In this document: positions 9,566 through 21,116 of the stretch, in pieces
How the letters are laid out: every line of letters begins with the position of its first letter
Position numbering within the stretch: position 1 is the first letter of the stretch
Assembly: GCA_009756935.1 (NCBI GenBank)
Contig: VZDP01000006.1
Location: 1-61,320 of the forward strand
DNA: 61,320 bases
Source of the DNA: Mesomycoplasma ovipneumoniae
Lineage (GTDB): Bacteria; Bacillota_I; Bacilli_A; Mycoplasmatales; Metamycoplasmataceae
Direction: 5' to 3'
Made by a program: the position numbers and the translations under genes
The notes under the pieces: model-generated
The model's database searches: none
Told to the model about the DNA's origin: nothing
Seen by the model: the letters and a program-made list of their open reading frames with translations, nothing else

Positions 9566-10143
9566 CCCGAGTTTCCCAGTTTGATGAGTAATCTTAAAAA
9601 GTGTCCAGTTTTTGGGCGCTTTTTTAACTTTTTTGTGAAAAATTAATTGCCTATTTTAAAACACAGCAAAAATCAATTTATGGATAAAATAACAAAAACA
9701 TAAAAAAATACAACTACTATTTAAACTCAATGCAAATAGAAAACTCGTTTTTATTTCCAGCGAGCCTAAAAAAACATATGAAGTTTTGAAAGAACAATAA
9801 CCAAAAGCCCTAAATTTATATAGATTTCTAAACGGTTAAATTTAAGGCATTCCATCATATTTAAAAATATAATGGATAATTCGCATTTTCTAATTTTTTT
9901 ATGACAAAAACATAACTAATTCCCCCGTAATTCAATATTAAAAAACTATTAATTTATTCTTAGTGAGTCTAATTATAACCTAATTTTATTTTATTCCAAG
10001 GATTTTTTTTTTTTTTTTGCAAACGGTCAACTTTAAAATAATAAAAACTAATATTTTAGCGTCAAAAAACACGGATTTACCGTTATTTTTTGTATTTATA
10101 TTCACTAAAAAGTCAATTTTGCCAACAAATTGGGAAGCTTTGG
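9566..10143 (-). mobile_element. MITE-like repeat, copy 2
   Basis: The 578-bp element is in minus orientation. Its right-end repeat (CCCGAGTTTCCCAGTTTGAT) is at 9566, and its left end (CCAAAGCTTCCCAATTTG, minus strand) ends at 10143. On the minus strand it holds a 16-A tract (10003-10018), -35 TTGGAA, -10 TATAAT (9972-9977), the SD ACGGGGGAATT and a short ORF MFLS. Hairpins 1 and 2 are intact. Hairpin 3 has two mismatches. Confidence 0.85.
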
Positions 10144-10199
10144 AAAAGAAGATGCTGAAAAAATAAGAGACGGATTTCAAGCTTAAATTTCTACAATTT
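10144..10199 (+). repeat. Right arm of the 56-bp target duplication of MITE copy 2
   Basis: This begins exactly where the element ends. It carries a relic of the DJ-1-like gene's 3' end overlapping the true 3' end of the hydrolase gene (stop 10183-10185). Confidence 0.85.
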
Positions 10200-10989
10200 T
10201 TTCAATTTCAGTGTTAATTTCATCACTTCTTTCGAAAAAAACTGCATGACCAGTTTGTTCAAATTTTATAAGATTTTTATTAAAATTTTCAGAAACTTTG
10301 CGAAGACTTTCTAATGGCACAAAATTGTCTTCAACACCAGCAATTAAAAAATAATTATTATTTTGCTGGTAAAGTGGTAACAATTCGGTTTTCAGCCATT
10401 CCAAGTTAAAGATTTCTTCAAAAACAATCTTTCTAAAAATTTCTCTTTTTTTTGTTACATTTTCAAGAAAATTAATAGCATTTTTTGCTAAATTTTTCTT
10501 ATAACTAAATTTATCAGTAAAAACTAAATGTTCAAGACTATCTGTTGCAGATATAATGTCTTGAGGCAAAAGCCAATTCGATAATTTTTCAGCTTCGCTT
10601 TGGGAATTTTTATCTAAAATAAAAGGATTGAGTGGAGCAACTAAAATTGCTTTTTTTGCTAAATTTTGACTTAAAATATAAAGAGCAATAGCTCCGCCAA
10701 GCGAGTGACCGATTACAATTTGGATATCTAAATTGAGCTTTTTAATGAAACTAGCTGCAATTTTCTGGTAATTTTTAACATTAATTTCATTATTATTAGT
10801 GCTCTGACCACAACCGGGGAAATCAAATGAAACAATGTCATAGCTACGATTTTGCTTCTTTTTAAGTTGAAAAATGAAATTATGACTTGAATTAAAACCG
10901 TGTAAAAATAGTATTTTTTGCTTTCCAGTTTCTTCTAAAAAATAAAAAATATCCTCATTTTCAACAGTAATTTTAGAATGAACTATCAT
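10183..10989 (-). CDS. Alpha/beta hydrolase
   Basis: The product is 268 residues. It shows the oxyanion HGFNSS motif (~30-35), the nucleophile elbow IGHSLGG with Ser96, an acidic residue in GVEDNF and the catalytic His in QTGHAVFF near the C-terminus. No signal peptide is present, so it is probably a cytoplasmic esterase or lipase-like enzyme; the substrate is unknown. ATG 10989 is 6 bp after the lplA stop, so it is probably cotranscribed with lplA. Its last codons lie inside the target duplication of MITE copy 2. Confidence 0.85.
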   Translation of the reverse strand: MIVHSKITVENEDIFYFLEETGKQKILFLHGFNSSHNFIFQLKKKQNRSYDIVSFDFPGCGQSTNNNEINVKNYQKIAASFIKKLNLDIQIVIGHSLGGAIALYILSQNLAKKAILVAPLNPFILDKNSQSEAEKLSNWLLPQDIISATDSLEHLVFTDKFSYKKNLAKNAINFLENVTKKREIFRKIVFEEIFNLEWLKTELLPLYQQNNNYFLIAGVEDNFVPLESLRKVSENFNKNLIKFEQTGHAVFFERSDEINTEIEKIVEI

Positions 10990-10995
10990 TAATAA

Positions 10996-11994
10996 TTAGC
11001 TTCCAAAAATTGTATCCAAAATTTCATTAAGAGGAATTGCGCCAAAATATTCATCAAGATTTGTAATCTGTAGAAGTTGTGATTCTATAATTGATCTAGT
11101 AAATTCTTTATTTTCTAAAATTTCTTGAATATCTTCAACTGATCTTTGAGATAAAAAATCACCTTCAAACTTTATTTTAACAATGTGATTTTTCTCAATA
11201 TTTGCAAGCACTTTTAAAGTTCCGCCACTAGTTCGGGCAATATTTTCATAGCTAAAATAAGGATTTGAGCCAAAAACTCACTCTCTAGATTGTCTTAAGG
11301 TTTGAACTTCTTGAAAATCATTTTCAGATATCATTCGATCTTGAAAATAAGTTTCAACATCTTGTGCTTTTGTTTGATATTTATTTTCAAAAAATGTGAT
11401 TAGTCTTGAAATAAACTCAGAATCTTCCATTTGTTCTTCAATTTCATGTAAAATATTTGTTACTCGTTGACGGATAGATTTTATTCCTTTGGACTCAATT
11501 TTTAATCGATTTGGCTTTAAAACTTGGCCTAATTTTGCTAAATTAGCATTAAATAGAATTGTTCCATGGTGAACAATTCTATCTTTGTAAATTATTTGAG
11601 CATTTCCTGAAACTTTTGCGCCATTAACTATTAGATCATTTCTACCTTTGAATTCAGCATCTAAACCAAAAGTTTTAAAAAATTCTATAATTGGTGTTAA
11701 GAATTTTTGATAGCTGTGATTCTGTTTTTTAGTTATAAATGAAAAATTAATGTTTCCTAAATCGTGATAAACAGCACCACCTCCAGAAAGTCGACGGTAA
11801 ATTTCAATTCTCTGCTTTTCAACCTCGTCAAGCTTAATTTCCTCGTAAATATTTTGATTTTTTCCGATAATTATTGCATTATTATGCTGGTAAAAATATA
11901 AAATATCGTCCTGATTTTGGTCATCTTTTAGAATTAGTTCCTCGCAAACTAACGTGTAAAATGGGCTTGTTTTTTTAGTAGTATAAATCTTCAT
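10996..11994 (-). CDS. lplA: Lipoate-protein ligase
   Basis: The product is 332 residues, read through a TGA(Trp) at 11278-11280. It has the hallmark lipoate-binding motif RRLSGGGAVYHDLGNINFSF (~71-90) and the KVSGNAQ segment. It attaches scavenged lipoate to the E2 or H-protein lipoyl domain and so supports the pyruvate dehydrogenase whose E1 genes lie at 47734-49858. ATG 11994 follows a GGAGGAAAT SD. The C-terminal ~100 residues form the usual accessory domain. Confidence 0.92.
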
Positions 11995-12008
11995 ATTTCC
12001 TCCATATT

Positions 12009-12344
12009 CTAGTTATGTTCTAAATCAAAAGTTGTAATTAATTTGAATTTTGATTTAAAATCATCAAGATTTTCTGCTAATTGTAAATTTTCTAAATTAA
12101 AAAGTGTTATTTTTTCATAATCTCAACGAAGCGCATACTTGTTTTTTGATAAAAAGTAGATTAAATTTTCAACAAACCAAAAAAAATATTCTGAATTGTA
12201 ATCGATTGTTCTATCAAGACCTTCAACTGAAATTTCTAATTTCCGAAAGGAATAGCTTAAAATTCGAAAATTAAATACAAATCTTTCGTTTATAGGACAT
12301 TTCTTTTGAGCTGAGTTTTGTTCCTTGTTAAATGAAACTGACAT
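12009..12344 (-). CDS. Conserved-looking hypothetical protein
   Basis: The product is 111 residues with one TGA(Trp). It begins MSVSFNKEQNSAQKKCPIN and contains aromatic-rich stretches (EYFFWFVENLIYF) but no clear transmembrane helix or motif. It ends 15 bp upstream of lplA, and its promoter region is divergent from dnaX. The family is not recognised. Confidence 0.6.
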
Positions 12345-12487
12345 CTAAAAATCCTTAAATTATATAAAGTGTGTTTTTTATTTTATTTTATTATAATTTA
12401 TAATTATAAACTATTTAAGTATACTTTTATTTTTAAAAATTAAATTTAAAAATTATAAAGGATTTTTTTTGAAAATCTTGGAGAAAT
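12345..12487. promoter_or_regulatory. Divergent intergenic region between the 12009-12344 gene and dnaX
   Basis: A very AT-rich stretch with a short TTTTA run and TATTATAAT (12388-12396). It presumably holds both promoters; the individual -35 boxes are not clear. Confidence 0.4.
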
Positions 12488-14719
12488 ATGAAAAATACAA
12501 ATGAATATGTAGCTTGATATCGAAAATATCGACCTACTAAATTTTCTGATGTTGTTGGCCAACAATATTTAGTTGAAAGTTTAAAAAACATCGTTAAATC
12601 AAAAAAGTTTTTTCACGCTTATCTTTTTTCAGGGCCAAGAGGTACTGGAAAAACTTCACTTGCAAAAATATTTGCAAATGCAATAAATTGCACTCACAAA
12701 GAGCAAAATTCTGTTGACCCGTGTCAAAATTGCCTTAAAAATATAAATAATTCTATTGATATAGTCGAAATGGACGCTGCTTCACACAATGGCGTTAAAG
12801 AAATCCGTGAAATTGTTGAAAATTCTATTAATTTACCTCAGGTTAGCCCATATAAAATTTATATTTTAGATGAGGTTCATATGCTTTCAACTTCAGCTTT
12901 TAATGCATTTTTAAAAACTCTAGAAGAACCGCCAAGTCATATTATTTTCATTTTAGCAACTACCGAAGTTCACAAAATCCCTTTGACAATTCTCTCAAGA
13001 GTCCAGAGATATAATTTTCTTGGCCTAAATAAAGAGCAAATTTCACAAAGACTTTCACAAATTTTAGAATATGAAGGCGTAGAATACGAAGAAGAAGCCC
13101 TAAAATCCGTGTGTTTATTAAGTCACAACAGTTTGCGGGATGCAATTTCAATTCTTGAGCAGGCGGTAATTTTTGGCAACAACTTTTTGAGTAAAACAAG
13201 TGTTGAAGAACTTTTTGGACTAGTTTCAAGTGAAAAACTTGTTGAATTTATAAACGTTCTTTTTTTAGCACAGTCCCAAAAAGCCTTTGATTTATTAGAT
13301 AAACTTTTATTGCAAAGCAAAAATTTTCAAATTTTACTTGAGTCATTAATAAATTTAGTCAAAGAGTGAATTATTTGAGAAAAAACTCAAGAAGAAGACT
13401 TAATTGAAATTTATTCAACTTCTGATTTGGAAAAGTTAAAAATTAGCCATGATTTTGCTTTTAAATTTTTAGATATTGGCTTTTCAACTCTAAAAGATAT
13501 TAACCATGATAAGTTTCAAAGTTTAGCGCTTGAAATTTTAGTTATGAAAATTCTTGCTTTTAAAAAGGAAAACTTGCAAGAAAAAAGCCAAACCGTTTTA
13601 GAAAATTCAGAAAAATTTGCTGAAAAACCAAAAGAAGAGCTAAAAATCGACACTGAAGAAAGTGAAGAAAACATCAAAAAAGAGCAAAAACCACCAAAAA
13701 AATTAGAGTTTGTTACTGTCCGTGATAAAAATTTTGACTCAAATTATAATTTGAGTCAAAAAACAAATACCCATAATTTATTTGATTATGATGATCCAAT
13801 TCTTGAAGACGATGATGAAGGCGATTTAGATTTGCATGGTAGCGATGATTTTGATTTTGGAAGAAGTTTTGACCGTAAAATCAAAAATAATTTAGAGACA
13901 AAAATCTTAAAAAGTCAAAAAAGCAATAAAACAGGTGATAATTTTAAAAACAGGGACAATGCTTTTAATCCTTTGTTAGACCCCGACGCCGCTAGTTATC
14001 AAAGTAATTTTTTAAATAAAACTGAAAATTCAAATTTGAATTCGACTGAAAACATCGATTTTTCAAACTCATTTTTAAATTCTAATGATAAAAAAACTGA
14101 TGAAACTGTCAAAAAAAATGTTAACTCGATTAATTCAGGACCAAAAACAAATAATCAAACATCATATTTTAGTAAAAGCGAAGAAAATGACAATAATTTT
14201 TCAGTTGATAGAAATTCATACGTAAATAAATTTTTAAAAAATAATCTGCCAAATGATTATTTGTCCGTTGATGAGGCATTTAATCTTATAGTTTTGGGAA
14301 GAAATTTTTATAAGGAAAACCGCGAAATTTATTTCGATTTACGCAAAAAATGGAGCAAAAATTTGTTAGATTTTCAGTATAGTTTAGATTTCATAGATAC
14401 TGTTGGAGTATTAAAGCATGCAGAAATTCTTACATTAACATCTAATTTTGTGTGTTTTATTACCAAAAATCCAGAATATGAAGAATTACTAATTGAGAAA
14501 ATGGAAAAAGAAGGCGATGTAGTCAACCAATTATTAAAAACCGTTTTTGGTCAGGATATCTACGGCTTTGCCATGAGTAATAATCTTGTTGAAGAAACAA
14601 AGAAAAGGGCAAATGAAATGAGAGCGCGCGGTGAAAAAATTGTGCTAAAACCTTTTGAAAAACCAAAAAAACGCACTATTTCTAAGGCAGATTTACAAAA
14701 ATTATTCTTTGATGAATAA
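12488..14719 (+). CDS. dnaX: DNA polymerase III subunit gamma/tau
   Basis: The product is 743 residues. The AAA+ clamp-loader core has Walker A GPRGTGKT (~53-60), zinc-binding cysteines around CQNCLKN, Walker B ILDEVHML, sensor LATTEVHKIP and SRVQRYNF. A long middle section (~340-580) is rich in Asp, Glu, Asn and Ser (for example DDPILEDDDEGD) and should be unstructured. The last ~150 residues form a tau-like C-terminal domain. It loads the sliding clamp together with HolB, whose gene is in the same run. ATG 12488 follows CTTGGAGAA. ybaB-like and recR follow, as in many bacteria. Confidence 0.95.
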
Positions 14720-14779
14720 AAATTTTTAAACTTTTTAAAATAGTTTATATAATTTATTTAAATAAGAGAAAGGAAAAAA

Positions 14780-15058
14780 ATGAATCTTCAAAAATTATTA
14801 AAAGAAGCTCAAAAAATGCAAAAAGATCACAAAGTAAAAAAAGATTTGTTAGAAAAAACAGATTTTGACTTTGAAAATCAAGGAATTTCGCTGACTATTT
14901 CAGGAGGATTTGAGTTAAAAAAGTTAAAAATTGCTCCATTTTTAGTCGACAAAGACGATATTGAAACATTAGAAGATTTAATTTCTATTACATTAAATCA
15001 AGCTTTGTTGAAAATTAGAGAAGAAAATGAAAAAATTGCTCCAACTCAATCACATTAA
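14780..15058 (+). CDS. YbaB/EbfC family nucleoid-associated protein
   Basis: The product is 92 residues, beginning MNLQKLLKEAQKMQKDH, with the family's central beta strands (ISLTISGGFELKKLKI). The family forms DNA-binding dimers. The dnaX-ybaB-recR order is widely conserved. The SD is AGAAAGGAAAA. Only 9 bp separate it from recR. Confidence 0.88.
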   Translation: MNLQKLLKEAQKMQKDHKVKKDLLEKTDFDFENQGISLTISGGFELKKLKIAPFLVDKDDIETLEDLISITLNQALLKIREENEKIAPTQSH

Positions 15059-15067
15059 TTTTGAATC

Positions 15068-15652
15068 ATGGTAGATGAAAATTTTGAAAAACTAGTTGAC
15101 CAATTAAGGAAAGTTCCCGGAATCACAAAAAAACAAGCCACAAATATTTTATTTTCTCTAATCGATACCCCGCTCAGTCAGATTGAGACATTTGTCGAGC
15201 AAATTTATAATTTAAAACGAAATCTTCAATATTGTGAAAGATGCGGATATCTAAATGCTAATTCAGTTTGCCAAATATGCCTTGATTTTCAGCGTTCTTT
15301 TAAAATATTAGTGGTTGAAAATTCTGAAATGGTCACAAAATTTGAAAAACTAGGAAAATATGATGGCAAGTATTTTGTTTTTGGCAAATATGATATCAAA
15401 AAGCTCGAAAATCATGACTTGCAAATAAAAAAACTTGCAGACCTTGCTAATGAAAAAAGTGAAATTATTATTGCTCTTTCTTCAACAATGGAAGGTTGAA
15501 TTTTTGCAAATTATCTTGCAAAACACAAGTTTTTATCCTCATCAAAAATTACTAGGCTAGCTACTGGCATTCCTTTTGGGGCGGCAATTGATTATATTGA
15601 CAATATAACCTTAAATCAGGCACTCGAAAATCGTCAAGAAATGGAAAAATAA
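15068..15652 (+). CDS. recR: Recombination mediator RecR
   Basis: The product is 194 residues with one TGA(Trp). It has a helix-hairpin-helix (PGITKKQATNILF), a zinc finger CERCGYLNANSVCQIC, a Toprim segment around ILVVENSEM and a C-terminal Walker B-like TRLATGIPFGAAIDYID. It works with RecO and RecF in recombinational repair. Its stop is 1 bp before the tmk ATG. Confidence 0.93.
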
Positions 15653-15653
15653 T

Positions 15654-16313
15654 ATGTTTATAAGTTTTGAAGGGATCGATGCAAGCGGAAAATCAACCGT
15701 TATGAATTTGTTTGCAAAGTATTTGAGAATTAAATTTCCAGAAAAAGAAATTCTTACAACTTTTGAACCATATAGCGGCAATGATTCGCAGGAAGCACAG
15801 CAAATCCGCGAGTTTTTACTTAATAAAAAAAATCAAATTAGCCCATATGTTGAGATGCTTTTATTTTCAACTTCGAGAAGAATTCATCTTGAACAAGTAA
15901 TTTGGCCAGCCTTAAAATCTGGGAAAATTGTTCTTTGTGATCGCTACATTGATTCTTCGATTGCATATCAAGGGTTTGGAAATAATTTAAGCCCAGATTT
16001 AGTTTTTGATTTGAACAGTTTAATTTCTGAAAAAACTTTTCCAGATCTTACAATTTTCCTTGATGTTAAAATTTCAAAATCACGCGAGCGAATGGCAATT
16101 TATCGAAATGAAAAGCGAGACCGTCTTGAAAATCGCGGCGAGGAATTTTATAAACAAGTTATTAAAGGATATGAATATTTACTAAAAACAAGAAAAAATT
16201 TCATTAAAATTGACGGTAATGGCGATTATGATCATGTTTTAACAGATATAATTAATTTTTTTGAGAGCTATTATGAAGCAAATTACGACAAATTGGCGCC
16301 ATTTTCTCGATAA
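15654..16313 (+). CDS. tmk: Thymidylate kinase
   Basis: The product is 219 residues. The P-loop is FEGIDASGKST (~5-15), the DRY-type motif is LCDRYIDSSIAYQG, and the lid holds SRERM. It phosphorylates dTMP to dTDP. The 3' end overlaps the holB start by 41 bp, so the two are translationally coupled. Confidence 0.95.
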   Translation: MFISFEGIDASGKSTVMNLFAKYLRIKFPEKEILTTFEPYSGNDSQEAQQIREFLLNKKNQISPYVEMLLFSTSRRIHLEQVIWPALKSGKIVLCDRYIDSSIAYQGFGNNLSPDLVFDLNSLISEKTFPDLTIFLDVKISKSRERMAIYRNEKRDRLENRGEEFYKQVIKGYEYLLKTRKNFIKIDGNGDYDHVLTDIINFFESYYEANYDKLAPFSR

Positions 16314-17148
16314 TTTGTCAAAAACTAAAACAATTCCACATGCAATTTTACTTGTTTCGAGTTACTCAGATTTTCTAGATGAGAAAATAGCTGAATTTTT
16401 AGAGATATTTAGTCAAAAACCACAAATTTTTCAACATGATTTTGCAGATAATCGCCTTTCAAAAACAGAATTTTTAGAAGAGGTAAACAAGTTGTATTTT
16501 TCCTCTCTTTATGGCGATAATTCAAAAATTTTCCTAATAAAAAACATTGAAAATGCCCATATTTCTGTACTAAATTCATTTCTAAAAATTTTAGAAGATC
16601 CTCCTTTGAATACATATTTTTTACTAACTTCTTTTTCTTCAGACTTAATTATTCCGACTATTGTTTCTCGTTGTCAAATATTTCTTTTCAATGATTTAAA
16701 TAGAAAAAACGAACTCAAAAAAAAGTTAGATACATGAAAAAAATCGCCTTATAATGCTATATATGCAAATATTTTCACCAATTTTGATCAAGCAACTTTG
16801 GCTATTAAGGGCATTAGCGATTCGGATTTAGATAAATTAAAGTCATTACTAAATAATTTAACTAAATCAAAATTTGATTTTTTACTATTTTTAAATCAAG
16901 TTTTAACAAAAGAAAACTCATTTATTTTTCTTCAGATAATAACCGCTCATTTTAAACAATTTTTTTTAAATAATTCTGGTCCTAACAAAAAAGACGCTAA
17001 AAAAGGGAATTTTTTTGATTTGGATTCTGAAAAAATGGTAAGGATTAATCAGACATTTAAAAAATTTCTTTCGTCACTTGAAACAAATGCAAACTTTAAT
17101 ATTCAAAAATCGGGCTTTTTAGTTCGTCTAAATAATATTTTAACTTAA
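16273..17148 (+). CDS. holB: DNA polymerase III delta' subunit
   Basis: The product is 291 residues with one TGA(Trp). It resembles DnaX in SVLNSFLKILEDPPLNTYFLL and SRCQIF, but has no Walker A lysine, as expected for delta'. ATG 16273 lies inside tmk. It is part of the clamp loader with DnaX. Confidence 0.88.
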
Positions 17149-17152
17149 AATT

Positions 17153-17884
17153 ATGGCAAAAATCACAGTTATAGCAACTCCAATTGGAAATTTACAAGAT
17201 ATAACTCTGCGAGCAATTCAAGCAATAAAATCAGCTGATTTAATTTTGTGCGAGGATACCCGAACTTCCAAAAAAATATTAAATTTTTTGGAAGTTAAAG
17301 ATAAAAAGTTAATTTCCTATCACAAATTTAATGAAAAATCAACTATCACCAAAATGTCTGACATATTTTTAACTAACCAAAACATTATTCTAATGTCAGA
17401 TGCAGGCACCCCTTCAATTAGCGACCCGGGTCAAATTTTGATAAAATGAGCCCACCAAAACGATGTCGAAGTTGATTTTTTACCTGGTGCATGTGCTTTT
17501 GTTGGCGCTTTTGTTCTTTCTGGTTTTGATTTACCGTTAGTTTTTATGGGTTTTTTTAACTCAAAAAAGCAGCAAATAATTAAACAAATTGAGCATTTTA
17601 TACAAAATTATAGTTATATTTTTTATGTTTCACCATATAAATTAATTTATATTCTTGAAGTAATTAATGAATTTTATGGCGACAAGGTCGAAATTTTTCT
17701 TGTTAAGGAAATGACTAAAATTCATCAAAAATATTTTATTGGTTCGCCTTTAAAAGTTTTAGCTGAACTTCAAAATTCTACCAAAGGTGAATTCACTATG
17801 GTTTTAAGGCTAAAAAACGATGAAAAGCCAAAGTTAAAAGCAAATAAATATGAAAATTTTTCGAAAAATAGTGTAAAATTTTAG
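17153..17884 (+). CDS. rsmI: 16S rRNA (cytidine-2'-O)-methyltransferase
   Basis: The product is 243 residues with one TGA(Trp). It has the tetrapyrrole-methylase-fold motifs VIATPIGNLQDITLRAI at the N-terminus, CEDTRTSKKIL, and SDAGTPSISDPG (SAM site). It methylates C1402 of 16S rRNA. It starts 4 bp after holB. The C-terminal domain is short, but the length is within the family range. Confidence 0.93.
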
Positions 17885-17913
17885 ATTAAAATATTTTAAA
17901 AAGACGGGTTAAA

Positions 17914-18456
17914 ATGATTAACAAACATATTGTAAAAATTTTGTTTGACAATAAACAAATTAAAACTAGAATTGATGAGATTGCAAAGTGAATAAATTCA
18001 AACTATAAAAATTCACAAGAAATTGTTTTTGTTGCTGTTCTTAAAGGTTCATTAATTTTTCTTACTGATTTAATTCAGCAAATCAAAATTGATTCAATGG
18101 TCGATTGCATAATTGCCAAATCCTATTTTGGTGGCACACAATCAGGTGGCGAATTGAAAGTTGTTACCGATATTGACCTAAAAATTGAAAATAAAGATGT
18201 TATTTTAATTGACGATATTTTTGATTCAGGAATAACTTTGACAAAAATTAGTGAACATTTAAAATTAAAAAAACCGAAATCACTAAAAATAATTACTTTA
18301 TTTTATAAAAGAGAAAAAAGAAAAACTGATATTGAACCTGATTATTTTGGCTTTGAAGTTCCTGATGCTTTTCTTGTTGGTTATGGACTTGATTATCAGG
18401 AAAAATATCGAAATTGACCTTTTGTTGCAATTTTTGATCCAAACAAAAAGGAATAA
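17914..18456 (+). CDS. hpt: Hypoxanthine phosphoribosyltransferase
   Basis: The product is 180 residues. The PRPP-binding motif is DVILIDDIFDSGITL (~95-109), and the substrate loop SYFGGTQSGG is also conserved. It salvages hypoxanthine or guanine, essential in organisms that lack purine synthesis. It sits between rsmI and the ECF ATPase genes. Confidence 0.9.
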
Positions 18457-18465
18457 AATAAAAAA

Positions 18466-19260
18466 ATGATAAAAGTTACAAATATTTCCTTTAGTTACAC
18501 TAACGATATGAATCAATTAGCGCTCAAAGATGTTAGTCTAACTTTTGAAAAAGGCAAATATTATGCAATTTTAGGCCACAATGGATCAGGAAAGTCGACA
18601 TTTTCTAAAATTATTTCCGGAATCGCTAAACCGCAAAAAGGAACAGTTGAAGTTGATTCAATTTTATTAAATAAAGAAAGTTTACCTAAAATTAGAAAGA
18701 AAATCGGCATTATTTTTCAAAACCCAGATAATCAATTTGTCGGGGCAACAGTTGAGGACGATATTGCCTTTAGTTTGGAAAATATTAACGAAGATCCAAA
18801 AAAAATGCCCAAAATTATTGCAGAATTGGCACAAAAAGTACAAATGCAATCTTATCTCGAGCGCGAGCCGCAATTTTTATCTGGCGGTCAAAAGCAAAGA
18901 GTTGCTATTGCCTCAGTTTTAGCCCTAAATCCGCAAATAATAATTTTTGACGAAATAACCTCAATGCTTGATCCAAAAGGAAAAAGTGATGTTGTTAAAA
19001 TTTTAGATGACCTCCGCAAAGATAAAAGTAAGACTTTGATTTCAATAACGCACAATATGAACGAAGCGATTTTGGCCGATGAAGTTGTTGTCTTTGCAAA
19101 AGGCCAAATTATTGCAAAAGGTGATCCAAAATTAATTTTAAATAATGATGAAATAATTGAAAAAGCCAAAATTGACTCGCCTTTTATTTATAAAATTTCA
19201 AAAAACCTTGATTTTATTAGTCCGACCTATGATGAAAATGAATTGCTGGAACAATTATGA
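18466..19260 (+). CDS. ecfA1: Energy-coupling factor transporter ATPase EcfA1
   Basis: The product is 264 residues. Walker A is [10 protein letters not shown]-loop [10 protein letters not shown], signature [13 protein letters not shown], Walker [14 protein letters not shown] and H-loop ITHNM. It powers vitamin and cofactor import with EcfA2 and EcfT. Its stop overlaps the ecfA2 ATG by 4 bp. The substrate-binding S components are encoded elsewhere. Confidence 0.95.
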   Translation: MIKVTNISFSYTNDMNQLALKDVSLTFEKGKYYAILGHNGSGKSTFSKIISGIAKPQKGTVEVDSILLNKESLPKIRKKIGIIFQNPDNQFVGATVEDDIAFSLENINEDPKKMPKIIAELAQKVQMQSYLEREPQFLSGGQKQRVAIASVLALNPQIIIFDEITSMLDPKGKSDVVKILDDLRKDKSKTLISITHNMNEAILADEVVVFAKGQIIAKGDPKLILNNDEIIEKAKIDSPFIYKISKNLDFISPTYDENELLEQL

Positions 19261-20162
19261 AAATTAAAGCAAAAAATATCGTAAAAATTTACGACCAAAA
19301 ATTACCAATTGAAATAAAAGCGCTTGACAATGTCTCTGTTGAAATTAATCAAGGTGAATTTATCGCAATAATAGGTCAAACTGGCTCAGGAAAAACGACT
19401 TTTATCCAACATATGAACGCTCTTTTGCTCCCTGATAAAGGTCAAATTGAGTATTTTTATTTTGATCAAGAAGCAAAAACTGAAAAAAAATTAGTTGTTG
19501 AAAGACCGAGATTTTTAAAATCAAAGTTTAAATTTATAAACCAAATTCGCCGTCGAGTTGGAGTGGTTTTTCAATTTGCTGAATACCAACTTTTTGAACA
19601 AACTATTGAAAAAGATATTATTTTTGGTGCTGTTTCAATGGGAGTAAACAAAGAAGAAGCCAAGAAAAAAGCAGCTGAAATGATAAAACTAGTCGGTCTT
19701 GATGAGACTTTTTTAGACAAATCACCTTTTGAACTCTCAGGTGGCCAAAAACGAAGAGTTGCAATTGCCGGAATTTTAGCAATGGATCCGGATATAATTT
19801 TTTTTGATGAACCAACGGCAGGTCTTGACCCTCAGGGTTCAGTAAAAATGCTTGAAATATTGGACACTCTTCACAAAAAAGGAAAGACAATCATTTTAGC
19901 AACTCATGATCTTGACAGTGTTTTAGAGTGAACAAAACGTTGTATTTTTTTTAAAGATGGTAAAATTATATACGATGGTGAAACTTATCCTATTTTAGAT
20001 AATAATCAATTTCTTATTGAAAATGAAATGTTACCTACAAATTTACTAAATTTTCGTGAAAAATTAGTAAAAATAGGATATCCAATTTCGAAAGTCAAGT
20101 CAATTGACGAATTGATTAGTCAAATTAATCTATTAATAAAAAAGGAAAAAAATGCAAATTAG
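19257..20162 (+). CDS. ecfA2: Energy-coupling factor transporter ATPase EcfA2
   Basis: The product is 301 residues with one TGA(Trp). Walker A is GQTGSGKTT, signature [13 protein letters not shown], Walker [14 protein letters not shown] and H-loop ATHDL. An insert after Walker A ([18 protein letters not shown]) is typical of mycoplasma EcfA2. It overlaps ecfT by 11 bp. Confidence 0.95.
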
Positions 20163-21114
20163 TGTTGCTAAATATGTCCCAAGAAACACAATAATTCATA
20201 AAATGGACCCCCGACTAAAAATAGCCTTTAACATTCTTTTTGCTGTGCTTTTTTTTGTCACTACCCATTTAGCGACAATTTCAATTCTGCTTTTACTTTC
20301 ACTTGTTTTTTTCTATATAACAACAAAGAGAGTTAAGCAAATTTTCACTTTAATGAAAATGCCAATAATCATTTTCATAATTATGCTAATAATTTACGGT
20401 TTTATTATTGATCACCGAAATATTAATGTAATTTTAGGCATTTCATCTGATAATGAAATGCCTAAATATAAAGTTTTAGGTCTAAATCCTGAAGAAACAA
20501 CGCATTTTATTTCTTGATATTTAGTTAAGCCGACCGTTTTATTTGGAAATATAAAATTTTCAATTGGAACTGTTAGCATAATTCGCTCACTAGTTTTAGC
20601 AGTTCGAATTTATGGAATGATAATTTCAACTACAATTTTAACTTATTCAACAAAACCATTTTTACTAACCCGTGCAATTGAGGATTTAATTTTACCTTTA
20701 AAACTTTTATTCATTCCGACCCATATAATTGCAATGATTATTTCAATCGCAATTCGTTTTATTCCGACTTTGTTACTTGAGGCAACCCGAATTATGAAAG
20801 CTCAGTCTTCACGTGGTGTTGATTTTAAACACGGAAAAATTAAGGATAAAGTTAAATCATTAATAACTTTAGTAATTCCACTTTTTGTACTTGCTTTTTC
20901 ACGGGCTGAAGATCTTTCTAATGCTATGGATGTCCGTGGTTATGATGTTTATGCAAAAAGAAGCCGTTATCGCCGTCTAGTTTTTAACAAGCTTGATTAT
21001 CTTTTTGCCCTTATTTTTATTGCCCTCATTACTTTAACAGTTTTAATGGAAATGAATATTATTCCAATTTCGCGCCTTCCATTTTGATGACTCTATACTA
21101 ATCAAAAAATTTAA
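20152..21114 (+). CDS. ecfT: Energy-coupling factor transporter transmembrane protein EcfT
   Basis: The product is 320 residues with several TGA(Trp). It has N-terminal membrane helices and the two coupling Ala-Arg-Gly-type motifs in the C-terminal half: MKAQSSRGVDF and AMDVRGYDV. The motifs contact EcfA1 and EcfA2. It is the last gene of the ecfA1A2T unit; ligA starts 2 bp later. Confidence 0.93.
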
Positions 21115-21116
21115 TC

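Noticed and set aside
12960..13320. Two minus-strand frames of 65-89 codons inside dnaX
   Set aside because: They oppose the conserved AAA+ core of DnaX and have no supporting signals.
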